DNA from: Panagrolaimus kolymaensis
Taxonomy: Eukaryota > Nematoda > Chromadorea > Rhabditida > Panagrolaimidae
Length of the DNA stretch: 64,000 nucleotides
Direction of reading: 5' to 3'
Assembly (NCBI GenBank): GCA_028622995.1
Contig: JAJQJQ010000043.1
Coordinates: 806,001 to 870,000, forward strand
Made by a program: the position numbers and the translations under genes. Shown here piece after piece: positions 27,941-38,949 of this stretch. Every line of letters starts with the position of its first letter. Within the stretch, counting starts at the first letter, position 1. A model generated the notes under the pieces. That model was given only the letters and a program-made list of their open reading frames with translations, was not told where the DNA came from and did no database searches.

Positions 27941-28354
27941 CTAAACATTTTTTTCTGGACGTTCAGGAAATTCATTAGAAATAGCATCGTCGGTGGTACC
28001 AAAATTTTTTAAAACTGAAAGTAATTTTTTTTATTATCAAAATTTACAAATATCCAAAATTATTGTGACTCACCACTGCTAAAGAGATTTTGAGCATTGA
28101 TTTGTGGCACACGATATGATGTTGTTTGGAGACTATCATTTTTCTTGCAAGAAAATATTTGAGAAGAATTTAAAAAAAATGATATTGCAAATACAACAAT
28201 TATAATTACACAATCTGCTCCATCCGTAGGGCATTGAAGAGCTTTGGAATTCAGGAGGTGAATGGAAAGGATTAAACCCCAAATATTAAAACCCAATGGA
28301 ATAGCCTATAAACTTGGAAATAAATTTTTTTAGGATGTTGGATAAAAATAGACA

Positions 28355-28973
28355 ATTAGTGCACAAGATTACTATGTAAAAAAACAAAAGGCTGTTCAGG
28401 AAAAAACTTTTAGACGGCTAATGAGATTAAATTTTTTTTATTGATTTCAATAAATTATTTTATATGTTACACTGAAACAAACAGCCGCAGCACCGTCTTC
28501 GATTTTTAACAGTAAAAAAATTTTTGGTCCGACAATTAGTTATATTTAAATTTTTTGCTTAAAATACCTTTTTTCAAACATGCTTTGTTTCAGAAAACAA
28601 TAGAAAATTGGAAAAAAAAACTAAAAATTTTATTTTGTAATTGACCTTATAATTATTATTTTTTTCAATTTACACCAAAACATTTTTTACATCAAAAATC
28701 TTGCGAATATACGAGTTGCTTTTACATCTTATCTAATCAAGAATAAAACAAAATTTTTAATTTTTAACATTTTTAAAAAAATTTTTCAATATTAAATAGT
28801 TGGTAAAGAAGTTGGGTAATAACAATCGAAGACGGTGCTGCGGCTGTTTGTTTCAGTGTAACATATAAAATAATTTATTGAAATCAATAAAAAAAATTTA
28901 ATCTCATTAGCCGTCTAAAAGTTTTTTCCTGAACAGCCTTTTGTTTTTTTACATAGTAATCTTGTGCACTAAT
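28355..28973. mobile_element. MITE with 150-bp perfect terminal inverted repeats
   Basis: Arms 28355-28504 and 28824-28973 are exact reverse complements over 150 bp. They start ATTAGTGCACAAG and end CTTGTGCACTAAT, which fits TA target duplication with ends GTGCACAAG. The 319-bp centre is AT-rich and has no ORF. It lies in the intron of the disrupted four-TM gene. Perfect arms suggest a young insertion. A Tc1/mariner-type non-autonomous element is the best guess. Confidence 0.85.
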
Positions 28974-30039
28974 CTCTTGAGCCGTCTGCAACAATAATTA
29001 CTAGAAACTCCGCTGCCTCCGGTCGGCGATCTTACTTGTTTTATTGAAAAATACAAAATTGCCACTCGTATTAATGCCTATGTTTTAATAATTACTTTTC
29101 CAAAAAGTTATTGTATTGACTTTTATAAAAATTAAAACTTTTCCCGAACAATCTTATCACTCGTGTCTATTTTAATCACTTAATTTTCAATAATGAGATC
29201 CTAAAAATTGAAACATGTGTAAGCCTTTAAAACTTTTTTTTTGCACGAATCAAAATAAACAATGAACTGAACCATTAAAAAAAAATTTATACCAGCTTGT
29301 GAAAAATTCGCAAAAAGTTAAGGTTATAGTCATCGAGCAAGCTTACAATAGTTAAATCACTTAATTTGCGCAGCAAGCAAACCCATGTTTTGCTGATTTT
29401 TTATGTATATGAAAATTACCCAAATCATTTCATCGCGCTTGGAAAACAAAATATAGTTTCATTCTAATTTATGCAAATTTTTTAGGTGAATTTCCTATTT
29501 TAATATAAAAGATTTCAAGATAAGATACAAAAAAACAGAGAGAAAAAGAATAATAATATGTATGGGAAAAAGCGAAGCCTAGTAGCCCTGGGACTGCGAC
29601 CAAAAGTAATCGAAAACGAACGAACAATAAAAATTAATAAGAAGGAAATATTCAAGTTACTTTTCGATTAAACTCACCGAAAATAATAAAAAAAGTTCCC
29701 TATGTTTATTCTTTTCATAAACTAAACGTCAGCGTACTTTTAATTAAATTTTGCGTTTAGAATACCTAAAAGTTTTGTATGCTAATCCAATTAAATTTAG
29801 AAAAAAAAATATACGATCCAAAAGCTTAGTTAAAAAAAATTTCATTGAAAATCGTTAAAAATAATTTCGCTTTAATTTCATAATAAAGAAACTTAATATT
29901 CATAAAAAAAGTAAAATTTGTGAATATTTTATTAAAAATTTGCATATTTTCTAATGAAAACATTATTAAAAATCATAAAAAATTATTTGGATATAATTGT
30001 CTCAATTCAATTAAAACAATTAATAAAAAAAAATTGTGG

Positions 30040-30112
30040 GGATTCGAACCTATGACAGAAATATCCAAACATCACCGCCTTCAACGCCTACGCCACACAG
30101 CAAATGTATAAC
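30040..30112 (-). repeat. tRNA-derived sequence (SINE head or tRNA pseudogene)
   Basis: Read on the minus strand there is a good A box (TGGCGTAGGCGTTG) and an exact B box (GGTTCGAATCC) at tRNA-like spacing. The T stem and acceptor stem do not pair, so it is not a working tRNA gene. A SINE head or a decayed tRNA fits. It lies within the long intron of four-TM gene 1. Confidence 0.6.
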
Positions 30113-30479
30113 AAGGAACTTTAGCCAATGATATTTTTACTCTAAATCAAAATATTTAAATTTCCATAGCGGCATACATCTATTTTTATGTGATGTTTTT
30201 TAAAGTTAGCTTACTCATAGAGGTAATTGAGGGTGGAGAAAACGATTTTTATAGCCAGAATATGCGTTAACTTTGCTGCAACGCTCAGCGGGACATTGTG
30301 AACTTTTAAAATGTTGTGATTAAGCACTTTTTTTCTATACTTCCTTCTATTTTTTTTAAAAATTCGTCAATGCGACGAAAAATTGACCCTAAAGAGCCCT
30401 CTAATATCAACATAATTACACGAAATAAAAAAAATCATAAATTTCGGTTAGCAGATCGGGCGTTCTCATTGCTAAAACA

Positions 30480-30510
30480 GCCGCACCCCTCGCTTCGCTC
30501 GGGGTGCGGC
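30480..30510. repeat. GC-rich perfect hairpin
   Basis: Stem arms GCCGCACCCC (30480-30489) and GGGGTGCGGC (30501-30510) pair perfectly around an 11-nt loop. It is a strong GC island in AT-rich surroundings and is probably part of an inserted element, as Helitron 3' ends have such hairpins. No matching 5' end was found. Confidence 0.6.
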
Positions 30511-30988
30511 GGGATTTTTTGTAAGAGAAATTATAATTTCAATTCCTCCAAGAATAGTTAAAGAAGACCCTTTTTGGTTTTTTTTGGTTCAACAAAAACA
30601 GGAAAAATTTTGCAGAAAAATAATTTACAAACTCTTTTTTAATTTGTGCAAGATCACATTCTTAATATCTATGTAATCAAAAAAACCTTTCTTCAAAAAC
30701 AAATATGCATATTATTTTCTTGGCGAGACACAAATTTTACTATTTTTTTATTTGGCTTAACGAGATTTTTAATGGCCGAACAAATAAAATAAACTTACCG
30801 CGCAAAGAAGATATAAAGAAATAAATACAAAACCTGTAGAATATTGGCCTTGTCCACAAGTGGTACAACATAAAGCAATAAAACTCAAAACTTGAATGAT
30901 TCCATGAAAAAGCAATGCAATCGAATAATATACAATTGAAATAATTGAAATTACATGAGCTCCAGCAATTTTATATAAACAATACCAA

Positions 30989-32294
30989 TCTACCCTTGTC
31001 TACCCTTGTAAATTGAATTGACTATGTTTGTCTGTTTGTCTGTGGGTTGTCCGCTGTTTTTTTGAATTGTGTTTAGACTGTCCGATGTAGTTTTTGACGC
31101 TGATTCCAAAAATGTGGGTCTCGAGCTTCGGGTAAAGAGATATGCATATGATATTGAGGTTTGAAAATTTGCATATTGAAAAAATTCTTAACGCGAATGT
31201 TTCTCTTTGTGTTTGATGAAAGGGAGAAAGTGAGCTCTTTGTCGTTTGCTTTTTGAAAGAGAATTTCGTTGCATGATTTATAACAGTAATTTGAAAGTTG
31301 CATATTTGGTGATGGTGCAGAGATGCATGTATGTGTGAAGGTGTTGGAAAGTGTTTAATGAAAATGTTTTTTAATGAGGATTGAGAGGATGGACTGTAAG
31401 AAAGTTTAATGAAAATATTAAAATGAGAAATGGAAAATTGATATCCTGGGCAATGAGGATGACCACGAGGTGCTAAAATGAAGCTGCATATGAGTGACAT
31501 GTAAGATGAGGCCCGAAGGGCCTGTGATGCTTTCCGACAGGAATGAAATTGAATTTGAAAGGGAGAAAGTGTGAAATGGAATTTGAGTATGAGTTGTGTG
31601 GCCCGAAGGGCCATTTGATAAATATGAAATGATCTAATGTAAAATTAGGAGGGATGGAAGGTGGAAGACGAGATGAGGGCCCGAAGGACCCGATGTGTAA
31701 TTGTAAAATTGAATAAATGTAAAGTGTGGGGACTGCCGTAGGCAGGCCCCTTCATATATCTTGTCTACCTATATAAAGCGAGAATGTATGTTTGTTTGTT
31801 TGTTTGTCGATTTGGTGTCCCCTAGCAAATGGAAATGTGTCTAGCACGTCCAATGCAGTTTTTCACGCTGATTACGAATATGTGAATTTCGTTTATCGGA
31901 AACGAGATGGTCGATCAGGACAAGCATTTGAAATTTGCATAATCGAAAAAATTCTCGACGCGAATGTTTCTCTTTGCATATGTTGAAAAGGAAAGCGCGC
32001 GCTTTTTTCTTTTGTTTTTGGAACGGAAAATGTTCTTTTCGAGATGTTTTTATGCATAAAAATATGAAAGAGAATGGTTAGGGTTGATGAAGTAATGATG
32101 CTCCCGAGGTAGTTTAGGAATATGAAAACTGCCCGAAAATTCAAATCGAAAAACGCAACGTTAACGTATCGTTATAAAGCCCAGCTTGCGGTGGTGGCTA
32201 AGTTCCAATAGAATCGTGTAAAAGTTTTCGAAAAGTGTTTGTATGTTCATAATAAATGGGTGAGGGACCACCGAAGGTGGGCCCCATGCGCTTG
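30989..32294 (+). mobile_element. Tandem Helitron-like insertion (non-autonomous)
   Basis: The insertion is three head-to-tail units: a 10-bp stub TCTACCCTTG (30989-30998), unit A (30999-31763) and unit B (31764-32294). Each starts TCTACC; unit B starts TCTACCTATATAAAGCG, close to the Helitron 5' consensus. Units A and B end with a hairpin (31728-31750; 32264-32285) followed by 9-10 nt and CTTG. The two units share diverged sequence (for example AATTTGCATA, GACGCGAATGTTTCTCTTTG). The host site is joined between A and T (CCAA / TAAC) with no duplication, as for Helitrons. The CTTG end departs from the usual CTRR. No Rep/helicase gene is present. Further GGCCCGAAGGGCC-type palindromes lie at about 31510, 31601 and 31678. 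Confidence 0.75.
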
Positions 32295-32383
32295 TAACTT
32301 ACAATTAAAGCTGCGGGAAATAATAAACAGAATAAGAAACAACAAAGAAAAATAATTCCAATCAAGCAACAAATTTTAAACAT

Positions 32384-32966
32384 TATAAAGCTTTTTTTGA
32401 AATAAAAAAATTAGAAATTTGAAAAATAAATAAAAGTTAATATTTTAGTGATGATTTTATTTTATTTATATATTATTTTTTTGTTACTGTTTTTTTTTTG
32501 GAGGTTGCATATGTGTTGACTGGCTGATAAGGAAAAAAAGTAGGAGCTGAAAACAACACCCACTAAAAAAATAAACAAATTTTATTGAATTTTATTTTTT
32601 TTTTGTAATTATGACTAATATTTATATATATAAGTCTTTAATTTTTTATTTGATTGACGACGTAAGCAGGAAAGTTATAATAAAGTTTCTGAAAAATATT
32701 TTTTTATGGTTGACGTTGTCGTCGTTTGCTTCTCATTCAAACAAAAACTGTCACTTATTTTTTTATATAAAATCAAAAATGTGTTGTTGTTTTTTCTATT
32801 TATGTAAAATATTTAAGCATATTCATATCGACGTTTTTATATTTTCTAAATGATTGCAAAAATTATTTATTTTTTTGATTAAGTCAAAGTTAAAAAAATT
32901 CAAAAACCATACAAATATTTAAAATGGATCGATAAAAATTTTTTTAAAGAAAATTCTAATAATTTT
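32384..32966. other. Intergenic
   Basis: AT-rich spacer between four-TM genes 1 and 2. No gene, RNA or repeat was recognised. Confidence 0.5.
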
Positions 32967-33472
32967 TTATGCATTATCTAAAGTTTCTCTTCGTTTATAT
33001 TGATATCCGCCTTGAAAAATATTTAAAAAAAGTGAAATACCAAAAACCACAATTAAAAGGACACAATTAGCAGAACCACCAGAAATTGGGCATTGATGGG
33101 CGCCCGAATCCAAAAGATGCACAGAAAGAACCAAGCCCCAAATATTAAAACCTATTGGAATGGCCTAAAAAAAGTTTGCGATCGCATTGAAAAATAAATA
33201 AAAAGAGAACTTACTTCACAAATAAAAAAGCATAAAAAGAATAAAAAATTTGCGCAACTCAAACACAAAGCAATTAAACCCAAACAATCAATAATAAAAT
33301 GGGATAAAAGTGCTATGGAAAAATATACGATTGATATAATTGAAATTACATGGGCTCCAGTTACTTGATATAAGCAATACCACCAAGTAAAAATAAGAGC
33401 GGCTGGAAGTAAAATACAACAAAGGAGGCAACAGCAAAATGCAATACAAAAAACAAAACAATTTTTTCCCAT
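32967..33472 (-). CDS. Four-TM membrane protein, gene 2
   Basis: Two exons, 33472-33215 and 33164-32967, give 151 aa. There are four hydrophobic segments: a Cys-rich first helix (CFVFCIAFCCCLLCCILLPA), a second around HVISIISIVYFSIALL, a third LIALCLSCANFLFFLCFFI, and a fourth in exon 2 (NCVLLIVVFGISLFLNIF). Between helices 3 and 4 is a conserved AIPIGFNIWGL-x-LS-x-HLL motif, shared by all three paralogs. The C-terminus is short and charged (YKRRETLDNA). I do not recognise the family. A nematode-restricted tetraspan membrane protein is likely. Confidence 0.82.
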
Positions 33473-34004
33473 CTCGAAATTTAGTAAATTTGTAGTCTGA
33501 AAATAACTTTTATTTAATTATTAAAAAAAATATAAAAAAAAAGTTTGTATCAAAGCGAAAAATGGAAAAAGATGGAAACTGTTTTTTTTTAATTTTATAA
33601 GAAAATACACTTAAATTTTTTTTACTGCTTTTGTTTGCCTTTTTTGGATGCTGGGAACACTTATTATTTTGATAAGAATTTTCTCATATGATATGTAGAA
33701 GAAGAAATCAGCAGAAGAAGAAAAATTTATTTTATGTAAAAGTTTTTTTTTATCTTGACTCATTTTTAACCTTTTTGGCTGACACGTAGATGTCAAAGAA
33801 AACAAAAAAAGAAAAGAAGATAAACACGAAAATTTTAATGATAAAAATCTACATACAAAATTTTTTTTAAGCATTTATTTGTCAATAAAAAATTTTCGTT
33901 GAGCTTCATTAAATCATTTTTTATTATTATTTTAAGTTTAACCAAATTAAAAAAGCAAACGATCACAAAATATTGTCAAATTCAGAGTGTTTTTTTAGAA
34001 TTAT
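33473..34004. other. Intergenic
   Basis: AT-rich spacer between four-TM genes 2 and 3. Nothing was recognised. Confidence 0.5.
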
Positions 34005-34515
34005 TTATGATTCTCGTTGTTTAATTACATAACCGCCTTGAAAAATATTTAAATAAAGTGTAATTCCAAAAACTACGATTAATTGAACACAATTTGCGGG
34101 ACCATCAACAGCAGCAACTGGACATTGATGTGCATCGGAATTGAAAAGATGAATCGAAAGAATTAAACCCCAAATATTGAGACCTATTGGAATTGCCTAA
34201 AAAAAGTCCGAATTAAAAAAATTATCGCGATAATCGAGAAAATAAAAGACTTACATTACAAATAAAAAAGCATAAAAAATATAAACAATTTGTGCCACTA
34301 AGGCCACATAAAACAATAAAACCAAAAATATCCACAATAAAATTAGATAAAATTGCAATGGAAAAATATGCGATTGAAATAATCGAAATTACATGAGCTC
34401 CAGCAACTTCGTAGAGGCTATACCAATAAGTAAAAATTAAAGCTGCTGGAAATAATACAAAACAAAGGATGCAACAGCAAAATGCAACACAAAAAACAAA
34501 ACAATTTTTTCCCAT
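34005..34515 (-). CDS. Four-TM membrane protein, gene 3
   Basis: Two exons, 34515-34255 and 34196-34005, give 150 aa. It is strongly similar to gene 2 over its full length. Shared features are MGKNCFVFC, the Cys-rich helix 1, PAALIF-T-x-WY-x-LY, GAHVISIISI, and the exon-2 motif AIPIGLNIWGLILSIHL. The intron is at the same place and phase as in gene 2, so the genes are tandem duplicates. The tail is GGYVIKQRES. Function unknown. Confidence 0.82.
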
Positions 34516-35028
34516 AATTTGAAGAATTAAAACTTTCCTTAAAAAGCTAAATGGATTTGAAAACTAAAAAAGTTGTTAGTCAAGCTATGCTTTAATGAAT
34601 TTATTTTCATTTAACTAAAAAAAATTTAGTTTTAGCGAAAAAACCACCAATAAAATTTATTTCTGCAAATTTTCGTAAACAACGAACACTTATATTTTTG
34701 ATAAAAGCGTTTCCATAAAAGAAAAAAAAACGAAAAAATTTAACAAGCAAAAACAAGTTTTTTGTTGTTGTTAAAAATTTTGTTTTTTATTTTATGCCGA
34801 CTCATACATATATTTTTCTTTGATTATTACTGCTGACTAACAACGGTTTCAAAAAGCATCATCCTGCCCTTAAAAATAATCACAAAGAATAAAAAAATAT
34901 GAAAAAGAAAAGAATCCAATTATTTATTTATCCAAAAAAAACACAAAATAATTATTACAAAATTCAAAAATACACACACATTTACAAAAAGTTTGAGATT
35001 TTCAATTGATATTATTTTTTCCCAAGCA
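34516..35028. other. Intergenic
   Basis: AT-rich. No feature was recognised. Confidence 0.5.
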
Positions 35029-35398
35029 TCAGTCTTCATTGTCGTCGTCGTTGTTATTGATTTCAGAATTTGTTGAAAGTTTGAATGGACTTTTTCGTTG
35101 CTTTTTCATATATTGAATCATTTTGCGATTTGGTAAAGCATGAAGATAATTTTGAGACTTTTCTCGAACCTTTAACATCCATATATATGTGATAATGAGA
35201 AGATAAGTGATGAATAGCATAATTTGAACCAAAATAATGAACAGAGTTTCAAAATGAGTTAAACTTGAAGGAAGATGGCGACATTCCTGAAAAAACAATT
35301 TAGAAAGATGTGAGTTAAAAAAAGAAAGTAAAAAAACTCACAGTAAATGGTTCATAAATATTCATATTTTCTTTTGAAATTGAATTTGAATCATCCAT
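35029..35398 (-). CDS. Small single-pass membrane protein
   Basis: Exons 35398-35342 and 35286-35029 give 104 aa. A polar N-terminus (MDDSNSISKENMNIYEPFT) precedes one transmembrane helix of about 25 residues (FIILVQIMLFITYLLIITYI). A basic juxtamembrane tail (WMLKVREKSQ, then RKMIQYMKKQRKSP) and an acidic Asn/Asp end follow. Size and layout resemble KCNE/MinK-type potassium-channel subunits, but I see no decisive family signature, so this is only a suggestion. Confidence 0.65.
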
Positions 35399-36001
35399 AT
35401 TTCTTTCTTTTTCCTTTTCGTTTCTTCAAAGATAGATCGACTCTTTTTGTTCACAAAAAAATGTTGTCGTCGTTTCACAAGCACAAAAAAATGAATGAAT
35501 GAAAAAATCACAAAATGAAAGAGAGAAAACTCAATCATCAAAATAGCTTATTCTTTTATGCAAATTTTCTCGAATGTAAAGAACTTGTGAAACTTTATTT
35601 TCCAAAAATATTTATTTTTATATGCTAATTCCACGAATTTTTTGATAACAAAAATACTAACAAAAATATAATTTGTGAAAGCAGAAATAAGTTTTTTCCA
35701 AATAACCCGATACATTAAAATCTAAAGAAACAAAAGTAAAGCGAATTTTGTTTTTTAAAAAATGATTGGAGAAAAAACTGCGATAATAGAAGATTTTCTG
35801 TCAGCAAAGTTTTGATCCTAATAATCCAATCACTGTAACCTTTTTTCCTGTAATTAATTTTGCAAACAATTTTATTTTTATAATACATATTTATTCTAAA
35901 AAATTTGCATAAAAAATACATAAAATAATAACTACTATTTTTTTTTTCAACTCCTCAAGAAAAATTTTTTTTCTCCTCAAAACAAAACTAATATTTTAAA
36001 T
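35399..36001. other. Intergenic
   Basis: AT-rich region upstream of the single-pass protein gene and downstream of the MDH gene. Nothing was recognised. Confidence 0.5.
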
Positions 36002-37684
36002 TTATTGTTTTGATTCTTCACATGCAGCAAGAGCATCATCCTGTTCTTCTTCAAGTTCTTTAGTAGTTGCATCAAGTTTACTTTGAGCAAATTCATCAAT
36101 TTTTAAACCTTGAACAATTTTCCATTGTTTTGATGAACCATCAACGGTGACGGGATAAGAATATACTAAGCCTTTAGGAACTCCATAAGATCCATCAGAA
36201 ACGATAGCCATGGAAACGTGTTGGCCTGAAGGAGTGCCGAAATGCCAATCTCGCATATGATCACATGCAGCTTTGGCGGCAGACATGGCAGAAGAGAGTT
36301 TACGCTTTTCAATGATTACTGCGCCACGTTTTTGAACAGTCTAAAAAAATATAAATAATTGGAGGCAAATGGAAAATAAGGATTGATGAAAATTCTCGAT
36401 ATCACAGTTGTTGTTGGGTATCAAAACCGAATAAAGAAAGCATAGTAATTTTTTGTTTGAAGGTTTTGAGATTTTCAAAATGATTAGAAGCAATGCACAA
36501 AAAATTTAGTTTGAAGTTTCGAATCTAACCAATTTTTTATCTTCCAAAAATTATCTAAATTTAAAAGTAGATCGCCGTAAATCTTTTTTAAATTTATTTA
36601 TTTTTTGCTAATTTTTTTTAGTTATTTAAAAATGAATTGAGAAACTTTAAACCACAAAAAATTATTTGGGGAGATTTTGGAATTTTGTTTTTTAGATATT
36701 CACTTCAGAAATGTCCATTTCTTTGTTAGAATTTCAAAGAATAAAAAATTCAAAGCCAACAATCCTGCTGCTTCCTAAGTTTGAAAGTGCAAGAAAAAAA
36801 AGCTTACGGAAATGAAATCTCCTTGAATCCAAGCTTTATCATTAACAGCTGAATATGCATCAAGTTCATGTCCATCTTTAGTTACTTTAGCATAGGTAGA
36901 ATCAGGAAATTGAGTGCCTGAATGATTTCCCCAAATTGTAACATTTTTTACATTTCCTACTGGAACGCCTGCTTTTAAAGCGATCTATAAAACAAAAGTT
37001 TTTTATATTCTCTTTTTTCCTCGAAGGTTCTTGACTTACTTGAGCTGCAGCTCGATTATGATCCAATCGAGTCATAGCACTGAAATTTTGTTCAGGAATT
37101 TTTCCTGCTGCATATTTTGCAGCAATCAAAGCATTGGTATTAGCGGGATTTCCAACCACAAGAACTTTAACGGAGGGTTTTGAATAATTTGCAAGAGCTT
37201 GACCCTGGCTTTTAAAGATTCGAACATTGGCTGCAAGAAGATCCTTGCGTTCCATGCCTTCTTTTCGTGGCATAGCTCCAATTAGGAAAGCATAATCAAT
37301 ATCTTTAAATGCATCAGCTTCATTTGTAACTGCTTCGACGCCTAAAAAAAATATTTTGAATTTTTAGTTAAGTAAAAAAGTTTTCTAGAAATAGGAAAAA
37401 AAGCAAATAATTTTGGGATCAAAGAATATAAAAGTTTTGTGGGGTTTTTTTGGGACCAAAGAATATATAAAAAAAATTTGATTACCATGAAGAGTTGGAA
37501 GTGCACAATCAATAAGTTCCAATTTAACTCCATCTAAAGCAGTGGCGAGTGGAGGAATATCCAAAAGCACTAAAACGATGGGTTGATCGGTGCCAAATAC
37601 ATCGCCTTTAGCAATTTGAAGAACTACGGCATAACCAATTTGTCCGGCTGCACCAGTGACAAGAACTCGAAGAGGTGTTGACAT
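36002..37684 (-). CDS. mdh-1: Malate dehydrogenase, cytosolic type
   Basis: NAD-dependent malate/oxaloacetate interconversion, cytosolic arm of the malate-aspartate shuttle. Exons 37684-37486, 37341-37040, 36984-36808 and 36340-36002 total 1017 nt, 338 aa. Landmarks: the Rossmann [39 protein letters not shown]; mobile-loop arginines in [48 protein letters not shown]; and the catalytic-His region [12 protein letters not shown]. There is no mitochondrial presequence, and the motifs are those of the cytosolic class. The C-terminus ends in an acidic [18 protein letters not shown] tail. A TTCTTTTAG acceptor lies 26 nt before the ATG and could receive a spliced leader. Its 467-bp third intron lacks the CAGTTWW array. 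Confidence 0.96.
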
Positions 37685-38949
37685 GATTTTTATGGAGCAA
37701 AGTTTTACTAAAAGAATTATAAATTAATATTGCAAAAAATCATTTTTTATTCAAAGCTGTTAGTCACGTTGAATTTAGAGTGTCGATGAACTCGGGCTCG
37801 GCTCGAATATATTTTCAGCTCATCGAAAGCTGGGATTCTAAGACACAAAAAATGGTGAAAAAAGTATTGTTTTAATGATCGATAATAAAAACGTGGAAGA
37901 AAACACAAAAAAAAACAAAAAATAATAAACCATGAGAGAATGATAGTTGTTTTAAAGACGAAAAAAGGCAACGATTAAATGTATTTTTTTAGTGATCAAA
38001 TAAAAACTACAAAGAACATGAAAGAAAAGTTATGAAGGAAAGGAAAGAAATATGGGAAAGAAAGAAAGTAAAAACAATCAAAGGTCAATCAATTTTTTAT
38101 TTTTTATTTTGTTTGATAAAGAAAAAGATAGACCCGTCCAAAAAAGAAAAATCGAAGATGATCGAAAATTTAAAACTTATAAATCTTAGATATTTTTCTT
38201 CATTTTTTAAGATCGAAGAAACTATAAAAATTCAAAGGATAGCAAAATTTTTTCCAACCAAAAAATAGGAAATTGTTTTTCTTTATATAAACGTGCAAAA
38301 CTTCATCGTCAAAAAAAGAACAAAACACAAAAACAGTGAAGAAGCAACAAACTAAAGGAAAAAAAGTTGAGAGAAAAAAATATTTGTTGTTGCTTGAATG
38401 AATGCTGACTGGCAAATAACAAGCGACGCACGGCCGGCCACTGACTGACTGACTGAATAATAAAAAATAGTGGCCTCTCTTGGCCATTTTTTTTTCTTCT
38501 TCTCGCAACAAACAACTAACCTTTTCGTTTGGGTTTCAACAACAAAAAAAAAGAAAAAATGAAAGAAAGACAAACGCATCGTTCATTTACGCAGGCAGAA
38601 GCAAAAAAAAAAACCAAACGACAAAAACGAAAACAATTGATACAAACTAACATTTTTTTCTTTTGCATACAAACTCAAAAAATAAAAAGTTGTCTAAAAA
38701 AATATTGCAAGAAGGTCGCAAGAAAAAAAAGATGATTGAATTGATTATTTATGAGCGAGAAAATAAAAAATAGATAAAAATTAAAAGTTTGCGTTTTTTT
38801 GTTTTTGGCTTTTTTTGTGGCAAGAAAACCTTCGTGAAAAACGAAAAAAAGAGATTTAGAATAATTAAACAATTACTTTCTGTTTTAATTCATCCATAAT
38901 AAAAAAAAATATCTAATTTTCAAAGTCCTGCTTCATCGATAAGGTTAGC
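37685..38949. other. Intergenic, poly-purine rich
   Basis: The region upstream of MDH is dominated by A runs and AAAGAAA-type purine tracts on the + strand. These open several Lys-rich or Phe-rich ORFs that lack coding character and were not accepted. A CTGACTGACTGA short repeat occurs near 38442. No gene was recognised. Confidence 0.5.

Larger units (their letters stand above)
16725..28015 (-). repeat. Intronic CAGTTWW box array, domain 2 (reads WWAACTG on +)
   Basis: The same box as in domain 1 but inverted: AAACTG on the + strand throughout the 5' flank and introns of the GGT gene. Measured ACTG starts in one stretch are 21029, 21097, 21142, 21211, 21251, 21303, 21354 and 21404 (spacings 40-69). 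On the + strand an A/T tract precedes the box and mixed sequence follows it. A few copies have the other polarity (for example near 20712, 23605 and 25227). The array stops with the GGT gene and the acceptor of the neighbouring minus-strand gene at 28015. Confidence 0.85.
27941..32383 (-). pseudogene. Four-TM membrane protein gene 1, exon split by a Helitron-like insertion
   Basis: Same family as the genes at 32967 and 34005. Exon 1 runs 32383-32295 (MFKICCLIGIIFLCCFLFCL, then LFPAALI). It continues after a 1306-bp insertion at 30988-30799 (WYCLYKIAGAHVISIISIVY and on). Exon 3 is 28305-28074 (AIPLGFNIWGLILSIHLLN). A likely exon 4 is 28014-27941, joined by a GTGAGT donor and TACTTTCAG acceptor and ending PERPEKNV. 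Removing the insertion restores an uninterrupted frame that reads ...ALI-VS-YWYCLY, matching paralog 3 (ALIFTYWYSLY). The reading frame is thus broken unless the insertion is spliced out (see findings). The 2.5-kb intron 28306-30798 carries a MITE and a tRNA-like sequence and has no CAGTTWW array. Function unknown. Confidence 0.7.

Noticed and set aside
30036..30112. A functional tRNA gene on the minus strand
   Set aside because: The A and B boxes are present but the T stem and acceptor stem do not pair.
31000..31614. A 204-aa open frame on the minus strand
   Set aside because: It lies wholly inside the Helitron-like insertion, has no domain pattern, and the related unit B does not keep it.
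37974..38872. Several Lys-rich or Phe-rich open frames on both strands
   Set aside because: They arise from poly-purine tracts, have no coding character and no splice context.
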